Shown here piece by piece: positions 8,001 to 16,264 of a DNA stretch of 64,000 nt. Numbering within the stretch: position 1 is the stretch's first letter; every line of letters starts with the position of its first letter. A model generated the notes under the pieces. It searched no databases. It saw only the letters and a program-made list of their open reading frames with translations, and was not told where the DNA came from. A program made the position numbers and the translations under genes. Source of the DNA: Enterococcus sp. RIT-PI-f (GTDB lineage Bacteria; Bacillota; Bacilli; Lactobacillales; Enterococcaceae). Location of the stretch: contig NZ_LHOX01000009.1 in assembly GCF_001297065.1 (NCBI RefSeq), positions 1-64,000 on the forward strand, given 5' to 3'.

Positions 8001-9993
8001 ACTAATGAATAGTGCAGGGCCTGTATCGTTGGATCGAATGATGCAAGTCTTAAAAGTCAGCAAACGGACACTTTATAGAGAACTCGCTAACTTGGAAAAT
8101 TCTTTGCAGCGAGTGGATGCATCATTGGAAAAGAGTGGCCGTGGTGCTTTCCAAATCATTGCTTCAGAACAAGGGTTCCGACAATTGCAAGAAGCCATCA
8201 TGACGGACACAGGGCAAGAATTTGCCGCCAATGAACGACAACACCATATTCTATTACAACTGACGATGGCAAAGGAGCCAGTATCGATTCACGATCTATT
8301 AGCAACCTATCAAATCAGCAATACGACCTTTTTTGCCGATATCAAACAATTGGAAGAAAGTTTAGCGCGCTTGCCGTTGCGGATTGTCCGCAACCAGGGC
8401 TATGAAATCCAAGGATCGGAAAAATATCGCCGCTTGGTAACTGCCAATACGATGGTGATGGAAATCAATGAGTATCAGTTTTTTCACTTGCCCGAAGCAG
8501 AAGAGCAAGAGCGATCCGTTTTTCAATTCATCTCTCGTACCCACTTATTGTTGGCACAGCGTTTGGTTCGCGAGATGATCGAACCTAAGTTTACAGAACT
8601 TAGTGATCGTAAATTGGCGTTTATTATCTTGATGTTGGCATTGGCGATGGATCGTGTCGAGCAAGGGCATGCTGTAGAAGAAGAAACCTATCCTAGCCAA
8701 CTCAATAAAGGACTCTTAAAGGCGGCGAAGCAAGTCTTTGGTAAAGTGGCTGAGCAGACCAAGTTGTTGTATTCGATCAATGAGATTGTCTTTTTTGCTG
8801 TTCTGTTGGGTGATTTTGCCAATTCATTTGATCGAGATTTTTTTGATGAAAATTTTGATACTGATTTGGCTTATCGGGTCAAACGCCTGATCGAAGGTGT
8901 CAGCAAGCAAACTGAGGCGGCATTTTATGAGGATACCAATCTCTATAAAATGTTATTGACACATATTTCAGGGGTGATGACACGGGCAATTTTAGAAGAA
9001 AATCAATTGAATAATCCAATCTTAGAAAAAATCATGAATCAATATGTAGAGATAGCGGCTGCCATCAGAAGCAACTTGCCGCATATCTTTTCGCAACAAC
9101 AATTTTCCGAAGAAGAAATTGCCTACATGGTCTTGCATTTTGCTAATTCCTTAGAGAAAAATCCTAAAGTATTAGAAGTTAATATTGCAGGGGTTTCACC
9201 CAGTGGCTTAGCCTCAATCAGTTTGTTGGAGATGCAGTTGCGAAAACATTTTCCGTTCATCAACCAAATCACCTTTTTTCGCGTAGGAGATGTGCAGCGG
9301 GAGAAAATCGAAGAACACTACGACTTGATTATTTCTACTTCGTTGCTGCCGGGTTATCAAGGAAACTATCAACTGGTTTCACCGATATTACTAGACGAAG
9401 ACATCAAAAAACTTAAAACGGCCTTTCAAGAAATCAGTCAGCAAAAGCACTCGGCCCATAAAGCACCTCCGCAAGCGAGTAAGAGTGATACCTACGAAGA
9501 AGTTTTGGCCTTTATTGACGCTATCAACGCTTTGTTAGCTCTGTTTCGTGTTGAAATGATCGACAACAGTCTCGACTTAGAACAAACCCTTGCTGAAGTC
9601 ATGGCTCGCTTTGAACGAACGCTGATTGCTGATCCCAAAAAAGTAGCTGAAAAATTGTTAAAACGGTATCTTCAAGCACCGGTTGGTATACCCGACACGC
9701 ATGTTGCTCTGTTCCATGCATCGAGTTCAGCGATTCTGGCGCCGGTCTTTCGCATCTTTGATTTACGCCAACCTTTAGAACTATTCGCGATGGACAAAAA
9801 AGAAATCACGGTCACACGGCTGCTCGTTATGCTTGCACCTTATCCAATCAATGAAAAAAGCAGCCAAATGCTTGGGAAAATCAGCGGATCGATCATTATG
9901 AATGATTTGAATACTGAGATATTCAACTCGGGGAATGAATCGATCATTTACCAGTTGTTGTCATCCCTTTTGATTGAAGAAGTCAAACAATAG
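7963..9993 (+). CDS. mtlR: MtlR-type PRD transcriptional activator
   Basis: The 676-aa regulator has an N-terminal helix-turn-helix (SLDRMMQVLKVSKRTLYREL), a second winged helix, two PRD domains (about 190-400), an EIIB-Gat-like domain (about 405-490) and a C-terminal EIIA-Mtl-like domain (about 520-676, with GIPDTHVALFHA). MtlR proteins activate mannitol genes according to PTS phosphorylation. The EIIB-like segment reads VNIAGVSPSGLAS where related regulators carry a phosphorylatable Cys, so that input looks lost. It overlaps mtlA by 38 nt and is followed 12 nt later by mtlF. Confidence 0.88.
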   Translation: MFLTKRETILLTELMNSAGPVSLDRMMQVLKVSKRTLYRELANLENSLQRVDASLEKSGRGAFQIIASEQGFRQLQEAIMTDTGQEFAANERQHHILLQLTMAKEPVSIHDLLATYQISNTTFFADIKQLEESLARLPLRIVRNQGYEIQGSEKYRRLVTANTMVMEINEYQFFHLPEAEEQERSVFQFISRTHLLLAQRLVREMIEPKFTELSDRKLAFIILMLALAMDRVEQGHAVEEETYPSQLNKGLLKAAKQVFGKVAEQTKLLYSINEIVFFAVLLGDFANSFDRDFFDENFDTDLAYRVKRLIEGVSKQTEAAFYEDTNLYKMLLTHISGVMTRAILEENQLNNPILEKIMNQYVEIAAAIRSNLPHIFSQQQFSEEEIAYMVLHFANSLEKNPKVLEVNIAGVSPSGLASISLLEMQLRKHFPFINQITFFRVGDVQREKIEEHYDLIISTSLLPGYQGNYQLVSPILLDEDIKKLKTAFQEISQQKHSAHKAPPQASKSDTYEEVLAFIDAINALLALFRVEMIDNSLDLEQTLAEVMARFERTLIADPKKVAEKLLKRYLQAPVGIPDTHVALFHASSSAILAPVFRIFDLRQPLELFAMDKKEITVTRLLVMLAPYPINEKSSQMLGKISGSIIMNDLNTEIFNSGNESIIYQLLSSLLIEEVKQ

Positions 9994-10005
9994 GAGGAAT
10001 ACGCG

Positions 10006-10440
10006 TTGTATATTCCAATCGAACGAATTATTGTTAACCAGCAATTTGCCAGTGCGGAAATTGCTTTACAGGAAATTGGTGCCTATCTGGTACAACAGGG
10101 CATCGTTGCTGAACCCTATGTCGATAGCTTGTTGCGTCGGCAACAGCAGTACGGTGTCTATATTGGTAATTTTGTGGCATTGCCTCACGCTGAAGAACAG
10201 GCGCATCAATGGATCATGGAAGAAGGGGTCTTTTTATTCCAAGTACCTGATGGTGTAGATTTCGGTACTGCAGCAGAAGCCAAGATCGCCACGATTTTGT
10301 TCGTGGTCGTTCTGAAAGAAAAGCAGTTATCTTTTTTACAGGAGATTGCCTTTTTTTGTTCAGATATCCAAAACGTCCGCTTACTCAGTGATGCCAGCAG
10401 CCCGCAAGAGATACAGCAAATTTTACTAGATGAAGAATGA
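10006..10440 (+). CDS. mtlF: PTS mannitol-specific EIIA (first copy)
   Basis: The 144-aa protein is the soluble phosphocarrier that takes phosphate from HPr to the EIIB domain. The active-site His lies in GNFVALPHAEEQ, and VPDGVDFGTA is also family-typical. The TTG start has TAGGAGGAA 8 nt upstream, better placed than an overlapping +2 frame that opens at 9974. It ends the first mannitol unit (mtlA-mtlR-mtlF), which lacks mtlD. The similar copy at 12.4 kb carries the more canonical [11 protein letters not shown]. Confidence 0.9.
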   Translation: MYIPIERIIVNQQFASAEIALQEIGAYLVQQGIVAEPYVDSLLRRQQQYGVYIGNFVALPHAEEQAHQWIMEEGVFLFQVPDGVDFGTAAEAKIATILFVVVLKEKQLSFLQEIAFFCSDIQNVRLLSDASSPQEIQQILLDEE

Positions 10441-10452
10441 TGCAATCTGGAA

Positions 10453-10484
10453 GCCTAGCAAGTGTATCTTGCTAGGCTTTTTTT
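10453..10484 (+). terminator. Terminator after the first mannitol unit
   Basis: The hairpin AGCCTAGCAAG / CTTGCTAGGCT with a short loop is followed by TTTTTT. Confidence 0.85.
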
Positions 10485-10496
10485 GCGTGGATAATA

Positions 10497-10520
10497 TTTG
10501 GCACAGCTTTTTGTGCCAAA
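10497..10520 (+). promoter_or_regulatory. MtlR-like operator palindrome upstream of the second mtlA
   Basis: TTTGGCACA-N6-TGTGCCAAA is a perfect 9-bp inverted repeat 70 nt upstream of mtlA. It resembles the Bacillus-type MtlR operator TTGNCACA-N4-TGTGNCAA but has a spacer 2 nt longer. No such palindrome is seen before the first mtlA. Confidence 0.6.
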
Positions 10521-10539
10521 GTGCGACTTTCGGCAAGTT

Positions 10540-10554
10540 TCGTAAGCGCCTACA
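10540..10554 (+). promoter_or_regulatory. Candidate cre (CcpA) site
   Basis: TCGTAAGCGCCTACA matches the cre consensus WTGNAANCGNWNNCW with two mismatches and contains the GTAAGCGCCTAC core. It overlaps TACAAT (10551-10556), a candidate -10, so CcpA binding would repress the second mannitol operon on preferred sugars. Confidence 0.5.
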
Positions 10555-10589
10555 ATGAGGATGTCAAGAAAACGAAGGGAGTTAGGAAA

Positions 10590-12356
10590 ATGGAACAAGT
10601 ACAAGGAGCAAATAAATCATCGCTGAAATCCAAAGTCCAAAAACTGGGGAGCACGTTATCAAGTATGGTGATGCCGAATATCGGCGCATTGATTGCATGG
10701 GGTGTATTAACGGCATTATTTATTCCAGATGGTTATTTACCAAATGAATCTTTCGCAACGATGGTCGGTCCGATGTTGACTTATTTGATCCCAATATTGA
10801 TTGGCTATACCGGTGGGAAAGTGATTGCTGGTGACCGCGGTGCGGTCGTGGGCGCGATTGCGACAATGGGTGTGATTGTCGGAACAGATATCCCGATGCT
10901 GCTGGGAGCCATGATCATGGGTCCTTTAGGCGGCTGGGTAATCAAGAAATTTGACGAAATGTTTCAAGATAAAATCCGAGCTGGCTTTGAGATGCTGGTC
11001 AACAACTTCTCGGCAGGTTTGATCGGTTTTGCTTTAGCTTTACTAGGATTTGTTGCAATTGGTCCAGTTGTCAATACATTGACTGAAGCCATGGCTTCTG
11101 GTGTAGAAGTGATCGTCAATGCTCATTTGATTCCACTGGCAAATATCTTTATTGAACCAGCAAAAATTTTATTTTTGAACAACGCAATCAACCACGGTAT
11201 TTTGACACCGCTTGGCACTGAACAAGTGAGTGAATTCGGTAAATCGATTCTTTATCTATTAGAAGCAAACCCTGGACCAGGTTTGGGTGTCTTGCTTGCT
11301 TTCACCTTGTTTGGCAAAGGGGCTGCAAAATCCTCTGCGCCAGGTGCGATCATCATTCATTTTATCGGCGGAATCCACGAAATTTATTTCCCCTACGTAA
11401 TGATGAAACCAATTATGTTTTTAGCAGTAATAGCCGGTGGGGTTTCTGGAAGTTTCACCTTCCAATTACTAGGTGCTGGATTACGCGCACCCGCTTCACC
11501 AGGATCAATCATTGCGATCATGGCCATGACCCCATTTAACTCGGTCATGAGTGTAGTATCCGTATTAGCCGGAATCGCGGTGGGTGCCGGGGTATCATTT
11601 GTGATCGCCGCAGCGATCTTGAAAGCCGATGCCAAAAATACTGTTGATAATTTTGAAGAACAAGTCCAACAAACACAAGCGGCAAAACTCAGCGCAAAAG
11701 GGATCGCTGTGCAACCCGTCAGCGGTATCAACCGGATCATCTTTGCTTGTGATGCAGGCATGGGCTCTAGTGCTATGGGCGCATCGATTTTGCGAAAGAA
11801 AGTCAAAGAAGCTGGTCTAGCACAACAAGTCAGCAATTCTGCGATCAACAATTTACAAGACGATGCCAACGCATTGATCGTGACGCAAGAAGAACTGCAA
11901 GAACGGGCAAAGCAAAAAGCACCAAATGCGACCTTTGTAGCAGTTGAAAACTTTCTGAATTCACCTCGCTACGATGAAATCGTTGCAAGTCTTTCAGGCA
12001 ATACAGGTGAAGAAGCAAAAAAGCCTGAAGCGTTTCAACCAGAAGAACAGTTTTCATCAAATGAGTTGAAACATGTCAATGAAATTATTTTGGCCCATGA
12101 TGACCGTAAGGGATCGGCTACGATGGCAAAAAAAGTCGTCCAAGATCTACTGACCAAAGAGTCATTGACAGTGCCAATCAGAAAGAGTCATATCAATGAT
12201 CTGCAGGCGAGTGCCTCATCGTTGGTCATTACCAAAGAAGCATTGACCCAGCAAGCCAAAAATACAGCACCTGAAGCCATTCATTTTTCTGTTAATAGCT
12301 TGATGGGCAATACCAACTATCAACGAATCATCTCTTCACTGAAAGAAACAGTATAG
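10590..12356 (+). CDS. mtlA: PTS mannitol transporter EIICB (second copy) with degenerate tandem EIIB
   Basis: The 588-aa mannitol permease has a membrane EIIC domain (about residues 10-360, with NHGILTPLG and [10 protein letters not shown]) and an EIIB domain with phospho-Cys387 in [17 protein letters not shown] second EIIB-like repeat (about 495-585) is clearly homologous to the first: [19 protein letters not shown] against [19 protein letters not shown]. It has His503 in place of the cysteine. ATG 10590 was chosen for AAGGGAG upstream; the frame opens at 10521. It is followed 13 nt later by mtlF and then mtlD. Confidence 0.93.
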   Translation: MEQVQGANKSSLKSKVQKLGSTLSSMVMPNIGALIAWGVLTALFIPDGYLPNESFATMVGPMLTYLIPILIGYTGGKVIAGDRGAVVGAIATMGVIVGTDIPMLLGAMIMGPLGGWVIKKFDEMFQDKIRAGFEMLVNNFSAGLIGFALALLGFVAIGPVVNTLTEAMASGVEVIVNAHLIPLANIFIEPAKILFLNNAINHGILTPLGTEQVSEFGKSILYLLEANPGPGLGVLLAFTLFGKGAAKSSAPGAIIIHFIGGIHEIYFPYVMMKPIMFLAVIAGGVSGSFTFQLLGAGLRAPASPGSIIAIMAMTPFNSVMSVVSVLAGIAVGAGVSFVIAAAILKADAKNTVDNFEEQVQQTQAAKLSAKGIAVQPVSGINRIIFACDAGMGSSAMGASILRKKVKEAGLAQQVSNSAINNLQDDANALIVTQEELQERAKQKAPNATFVAVENFLNSPRYDEIVASLSGNTGEEAKKPEAFQPEEQFSSNELKHVNEIILAHDDRKGSATMAKKVVQDLLTKESLTVPIRKSHINDLQASASSLVITKEALTQQAKNTAPEAIHFSVNSLMGNTNYQRIISSLKETV

Positions 12357-12369
12357 GAAGGTGTGTACG

Positions 12370-12807
12370 ATGAAAGAATTACAAAAAGAAATGATCGAAC
12401 TGAATAAACAGTTTGCGACAAAGGAAGAAGCCATTCGCTACTGTGGAGAAAAGTTATTGGCCGCAGGCTGCGTTGAACCCGAATATGTCGATGCAATGGT
12501 GGTTAGAGATGAGATGCTTTCTGTCTATATGGGGAATTTTATCGCTATTCCCCATGGAACAGATGAAGCCAAGAAATATGTCAAAGAATCTGGGATCTGT
12601 ATCGTACAAGTGCCAGACGGCGTCAACTTTGGTACAGCTGAAGAAGAAAAAATCGTGACGGTTCTTTTCGGGATCGCCGGCAAAGGGGAAGACCATTTGC
12701 AACTGGTCCAACAAATCGCCCTGTTCTGCAGTGACATCGACAATGTTGTTGAATTGGCTGATGCACTGGACAAAGAAGAAATTGCCAGAAGCTTAACGGT
12801 GGCATAA
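12370..12807 (+). CDS. mtlF: PTS mannitol-specific EIIA (second copy)
   Basis: The 145-aa phosphocarrier donates phosphate to MtlA. The active-site His is in [13 protein letters not shown], and [12 protein letters not shown] is also typical. ATG 12370 has GGAAGG upstream; an in-frame GTG at 12361 is too close to it. It lies between mtlA and mtlD in the canonical mannitol operon order. Confidence 0.95.
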   Translation: MKELQKEMIELNKQFATKEEAIRYCGEKLLAAGCVEPEYVDAMVVRDEMLSVYMGNFIAIPHGTDEAKKYVKESGICIVQVPDGVNFGTAEEEKIVTVLFGIAGKGEDHLQLVQQIALFCSDIDNVVELADALDKEEIARSLTVA

Positions 12808-12820
12808 GGGGGAAACAAAG

Positions 12821-13969
12821 ATGAAAGCAGTTCATTTCGGTGCCGGCAATATTGGCCGGGGATTTATTGGCGAGATATTAGCCAACAATGACTTTGAGAT
12901 TACATTTATCGATGTCAATGATACAATCATTGACGCCTTGAAAGCGCGAGAAAGCTATACGATCGCATTAGCAGATGATAGCCACGAACAGATCCAGATC
13001 GATCACGTGACTGGGTTAAATAATGCCAAAGAACCCGAAGCAGTGATCCAAGCGATCGCTGAAGCAGACATTCTGACAACGGCGATCGGCCCCAATATTT
13101 TGCCGCGGATCGCTGCATTGATCGCCCAAGGTCTAGAAGCCCGCGCACAAGATACGACGAAGCAGCCAATCGATGTGATCGCGTGTGAGAATATGATAGG
13201 TGGATCAACCTTCCTGAAAAGTGAAGTTCAAAAACATCTTGCAAATTGGCAAGAGATCGAGGCAACAGTGGGCTTTCCGGATGCAGCCGTTGATCGAATC
13301 GTTCCCATGCAGCAGCATGATGATCCATTGTTTGTGCAAGTCGAACCTTTCAGCGAATGGGTCATCCAAGAAACAGGAATGAAATCAGGCATTTACTTAA
13401 ACGGTGTCCACTATGTTGCCGATCTGGAACCGTATATTGAACGGAAATTGTTTAGTGTCAATACTGGGCATGCCACAGTTGCCTATACAGGCGCATTGCA
13501 AGGCTATCAGACGATCGATGAAGCGATGCAAGACCATTTAGTTGTTATTCAGCTAAAATCGGTCTTAGAAGAAACTGGACGGCTATTGATTGAGAAATGG
13601 GATTTTGATCCTGAAGAACATGAACAATATATCGAAAAAATCATCCAGCGCTTCAAAAATAAATATATTTCTGATGCCATTACCCGCGTAGCACGGACGC
13701 CTGTGCGGAAATTAGGAACGGAGGAACGGTTTATCCGTCCAGTCTTGGAATTGGAAAAACGCAATGTCCAGCCAGAGCATCTGTATGAAACGATTGGAAT
13801 GATCTTTAATTACCATGATCCAGAAGATGAACAAAGTCGCCAACTGCAAGCGCTTTTGGCAGAAAAAGAGTTGTCAGAAGTGATTACAGAAGTGACTGGC
13901 CTGACTGATGTCGAAATGATTGACCTCATTCGGCAAAATATCGAAAAATATGCCTATGTGGCAGCATAA
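12821..13969 (+). CDS. mtlD: Mannitol-1-phosphate 5-dehydrogenase
   Basis: MtlD oxidises mannitol 1-phosphate to fructose 6-phosphate with NAD+. The 382-aa protein begins with the Rossmann motif HFGAGNIGRGFIG (about 4-16) and carries the polyol dehydrogenase segments ACENMIGGS and KLFSVNTGHATVAYTG, and the helical C-terminal domain with ITRVARTPVRKLG. The start lies 13 nt after mtlF, with AAGGGGGAAA upstream. It completes the second operon and would also serve the first mannitol unit. Confidence 0.97.
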   Translation: MKAVHFGAGNIGRGFIGEILANNDFEITFIDVNDTIIDALKARESYTIALADDSHEQIQIDHVTGLNNAKEPEAVIQAIAEADILTTAIGPNILPRIAALIAQGLEARAQDTTKQPIDVIACENMIGGSTFLKSEVQKHLANWQEIEATVGFPDAAVDRIVPMQQHDDPLFVQVEPFSEWVIQETGMKSGIYLNGVHYVADLEPYIERKLFSVNTGHATVAYTGALQGYQTIDEAMQDHLVVIQLKSVLEETGRLLIEKWDFDPEEHEQYIEKIIQRFKNKYISDAITRVARTPVRKLGTEERFIRPVLELEKRNVQPEHLYETIGMIFNYHDPEDEQSRQLQALLAEKELSEVITEVTGLTDVEMIDLIRQNIEKYAYVAA

Positions 13970-13978
13970 AGCAGCAAC

Positions 13979-14023
13979 AACCACTGGTTTGACTCAATTT
14001 TAGAGTCAAACCAGTGGTTTTAT
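13979..14023 (+). terminator. Strong terminator after mtlD
   Basis: A 17-bp perfect stem begins AACCACTGGTTTGACTC and is closed by a 7-nt loop. It is followed by a short T-rich tail. Confidence 0.85.
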
Positions 14024-14085
14024 CATTTCTAGGATTGACTTTTATCTGGTCTAGCTGATAATAGAGAGTGAAATGAGGGGATCAT

Positions 14086-14385
14086 ATGGATAGATGGTTT
14101 GAAGAGGCACAGCTGCATGTCGTTGAGCTGCCAGTTGAATGGGTAGAAGACCGCCCATTGTATCAGGCATTTATTCGCGAGTTGCCGACGCTGCAAGCAC
14201 AAGGCCCTTCTCGTCAAGCAGTCTATCGGCAACTGGCCGAGTTGTACGCGGCATATGCGGCACAACTAAGAGAGCGTGCCGAATCAACGGAAGAGATGAC
14301 CTCTTCTTTACTGACGACGGAAGAACTGTTGAGATATTATGATGGTGAAACCTTCGATGGGTTTGAATTGCCGCAAAATGACTAA
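14086..14385 (+). CDS. Small acidic protein of unknown function
   Basis: I do not recognise this 99-aa protein. It is acidic, predicted mostly helical, with no signal peptide or membrane segment and no cysteine. GAGGGG sits about 8 nt before the ATG. It has its own terminator directly after the stop, and the codon use matches the neighbours, so it is likely a real gene. Confidence 0.65.
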   Translation: MDRWFEEAQLHVVELPVEWVEDRPLYQAFIRELPTLQAQGPSRQAVYRQLAELYAAYAAQLRERAESTEEMTSSLLTTEELLRYYDGETFDGFELPQND

Positions 14386-14387
14386 AA

Positions 14388-14427
14388 AAAATCAGCCGCT
14401 GACTTTGATCAGTTGGCTGATTTTTTT
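14388..14427. terminator. Bidirectional terminator
   Basis: The stem AATCAGCC / GGCTGATT is flanked by A-run and T-run. It lies between the 14086 gene and the convergent pfpI-type gene. Confidence 0.8.
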
Positions 14428-14457
14428 GCAGGATATGACCACCCTGCTATGGAGACA

Positions 14458-14970
14458 TTATTTCAAGGCATCAACGATTGCTTGATTGAAAGCGGGGATA
14501 TCGTCTGGATTCCGACTGGTGATCACACGATAGGTCTCATCGATCACCACAGGTTGATCTTTGACATCCGCGCCTGCGTAAGCCAAGTCAGGGCGTACTG
14601 AATCATACGCAGTCAATGTCAGTTTATCTGTTAAACCAGTTTGAATAAACAGCTGTGGGCCATGGCAAATGGCAAAAACTGGCCGATCTGAGTTGATGAA
14701 AGCTTTAGTCAGGTCCACATAGCGGTCATCTGTTCGTAGTTGGTCAGGAGAGAATCCGCCTGGGATCAACAAGGCATCGAAACGATCTGGGTCAATGGCA
14801 TCGATGGTGGTGTCCACCGCGAAGGTCCCGCCTTGTTTGCCGGTTACTTGAGAAGTGCCTTCATTACTGATCACGACGACATCGTGTCCGGCAGCTTCTA
14901 ACGCTTCCTTAGGTGCTGACAATTCAATATCTTCTACTAAATCTGTGACGATCACTGCAACTTTACTCAT
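14458..14970 (-). CDS. DJ-1/PfpI family protein
   Basis: The 170-aa protein is a class I glutamine amidotransferase-like fold of the PfpI/YhbO/DJ-1 family. The nucleophile elbow AICHGPQ carries Cys102 followed by His103, and the acidic partner is in VEDIELSAP (Glu). IPGGFSPDQLR is also typical. Family members act as general stress proteins, with deglycase, glyoxalase or peptidase activity proposed; which applies here cannot be told. It has AAGGAGG upstream and is divergent from the 15.1 kb gene across an intergenic palindrome. Confidence 0.9.
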   Translation of the reverse strand: MSKVAVIVTDLVEDIELSAPKEALEAAGHDVVVISNEGTSQVTGKQGGTFAVDTTIDAIDPDRFDALLIPGGFSPDQLRTDDRYVDLTKAFINSDRPVFAICHGPQLFIQTGLTDKLTLTAYDSVRPDLAYAGADVKDQPVVIDETYRVITSRNPDDIPAFNQAIVDALK

Positions 14971-15033
14971 ATGATTTCCTCCTTATGACTTGATGGACAA
15001 GACGTCCACCTGTTACTATTTATGCTAACGAAG

Positions 15034-15051
15034 TTTGTCATTGCTGACAAA
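15034..15051. promoter_or_regulatory. Palindrome in divergent promoter region
   Basis: TTTGTCA-N4-TGACAAA is a perfect 7-bp inverted repeat midway between the divergent pfpI-type gene and the 15.1 kb gene. It is a candidate operator; no regulator is assigned. Confidence 0.45.
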
Positions 15052-15102
15052 TGATTTGTTTGGCAGCGAGACATACGTCTATCAAAGAAAGAGGTGCCTG
15101 AT

Positions 15103-15654
15103 GTGGCTGAGATCGAGTTATATATAGCAGAAGATCCTTTATGTTTGGAGAAAGTGACGTTACACTTTATGGGCAGCGAGGTGAGCCGCACGCCACAAAA
15201 AATATTTGAAAAAGCCGATGCCAGGATGCACGAATCAGTAGATCACTTATGTACAGTGCTTATAGAAGAGGCAATCACTCAGTTAGAAGCAATTGGCGAA
15301 GAGTCAGATTATCTTGATCTCATCTATCTCAGGATCAAGGATGTTTATCAGACGAGAAGCGGCAAACAATTGATACAATACCCTTTCCCTAATATGGAGG
15401 CGGCATTAAGACCGATCATGATGGAGGTAGCTGAGCCAATCGCTGAGAAATTCTATGAGGAACTGACCAATCAATTGGAAGAACTTACAGACGACGAGTT
15501 GTTCAGTACCTACTACCTTGATGACCAACAGGTCGTGATCCAAGTGACGGCGCCAATCGACTATGAAGAAGTTTTGTCCATCGACACATTGATCAGAAAT
15601 TACCACGACACACTGCACATCGTGTATGAAAAAATCTATCCCTATATCGTTTAA
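15103..15654 (+). CDS. Uncharacterised acidic protein
   Basis: I do not recognise this 183-aa protein. It is acidic (repeated Glu/Asp runs such as EELTNQLEELTDDE), soluble and mainly helical, without signal peptide. GTG 15103 was chosen because AAAGAGG lies 9 nt upstream; a GTG at 15094 in the same frame would overlap that site. It is transcribed divergently from the pfpI-type gene and ends with a good terminator. Confidence 0.7.
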   Translation: MAEIELYIAEDPLCLEKVTLHFMGSEVSRTPQKIFEKADARMHESVDHLCTVLIEEAITQLEAIGEESDYLDLIYLRIKDVYQTRSGKQLIQYPFPNMEAALRPIMMEVAEPIAEKFYEELTNQLEELTDDELFSTYYLDDQQVVIQVTAPIDYEEVLSIDTLIRNYHDTLHIVYEKIYPYIV

Positions 15655-15678
15655 CGACTGCTAAGACAGTCGTTTTTT
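15653..15678 (+). terminator. Terminator
   Basis: The stem AACGACTG / CAGTCGTT with a 6-nt loop is followed by TTTTT. It overlaps the stop codon of the 15.1 kb gene. Confidence 0.85.
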
Positions 15679-15738
15679 GTTGCAAACGGATGCAAGTTTA
15701 GCTTTTTTTTAAATCAAGCCAATTGTTGCCAAGAAACC

Positions 15739-15767
15739 TTGACCCTTGTGAAAGAAACGATTATAAA
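15739..15767 (+). promoter_or_regulatory. Promoter for the 15.8-17.0 kb gene pair
   Basis: TTGACC (15739-15744), a 17-bp spacer and TATAAA (15762-15767) make a near-consensus vegetative promoter 67 nt before the start codon. Confidence 0.75.
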
Positions 15768-15833
15768 GAAAATAAGCGGTGCAATCCTTTAAGCCAGATG
15801 TGCATCAAATAGAGAAAGAAAAGGATGAGATCT

Positions 15834-16256
15834 ATGCGCAAAGTTCCGCCAATTTTGAAACCAATTGCTTTATTGACGATTTCAACGATCATCGCTACGG
15901 CAACGGGCGTCGTCAATTCTCAAAGCTACCGTGCCCCAAGTACGAGCAGCCAAACAAGTGAATCGACTGACCAGTCAGTACCCGCGTCGACACAAACTTC
16001 AGTGAGTCAAGAAACGGATGAACAACAGACACAGCCGACAAGCAGTTCTCAATCTATGGAACAAGAGCAGCCAGCTTCATCGGTTGATCAAAACGTGACA
16101 GATGAAATAAGCAGTGGGACAGCGGATGACAGTACGACACCTTCCAGCGAGGCGAATACGGAACAAGAAAGTCAAGAAAATCAACAAACGCCAGCTTCTA
16201 GCGAAGAGAATAGTGTGGATCCACAAGTCGTTACAGACGAAAATCAAGATGAGTAG
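15834..16256 (+). CDS. Secreted or anchored Ser/Thr/Gln/Glu-rich low-complexity protein
   Basis: The 140-aa protein has an N-terminal hydrophobic segment (residues 8-25) that may be a signal peptide or anchor. The rest is low complexity, made of Ser, Thr, Gln, Glu and Pro with many SSQ, TST and EQE runs. No catalytic domain or LPXTG motif is visible. ATG 15834 fits AAAAGG 10 nt upstream; an ATG at 15825 would sit on the ribosome site. It is probably co-transcribed with the membrane gene 8 nt downstream. Function unknown; an extracellular spacer-like role is only a guess. Confidence 0.7.
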   Translation: MRKVPPILKPIALLTISTIIATATGVVNSQSYRAPSTSSQTSESTDQSVPASTQTSVSQETDEQQTQPTSSSQSMEQEQPASSVDQNVTDEISSGTADDSTTPSSEANTEQESQENQQTPASSEENSVDPQVVTDENQDE

Positions 16257-16264
16257 GTGAGAAG

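Noticed and set aside
10497-10520. Sigma-54 promoter reading of TTGGCACAGCTTTTTGT
   Set aside because: The -12 element lacks the required GC at the right distance, and MtlR-type operons are not sigma-54 dependent; the palindrome reading fits better.
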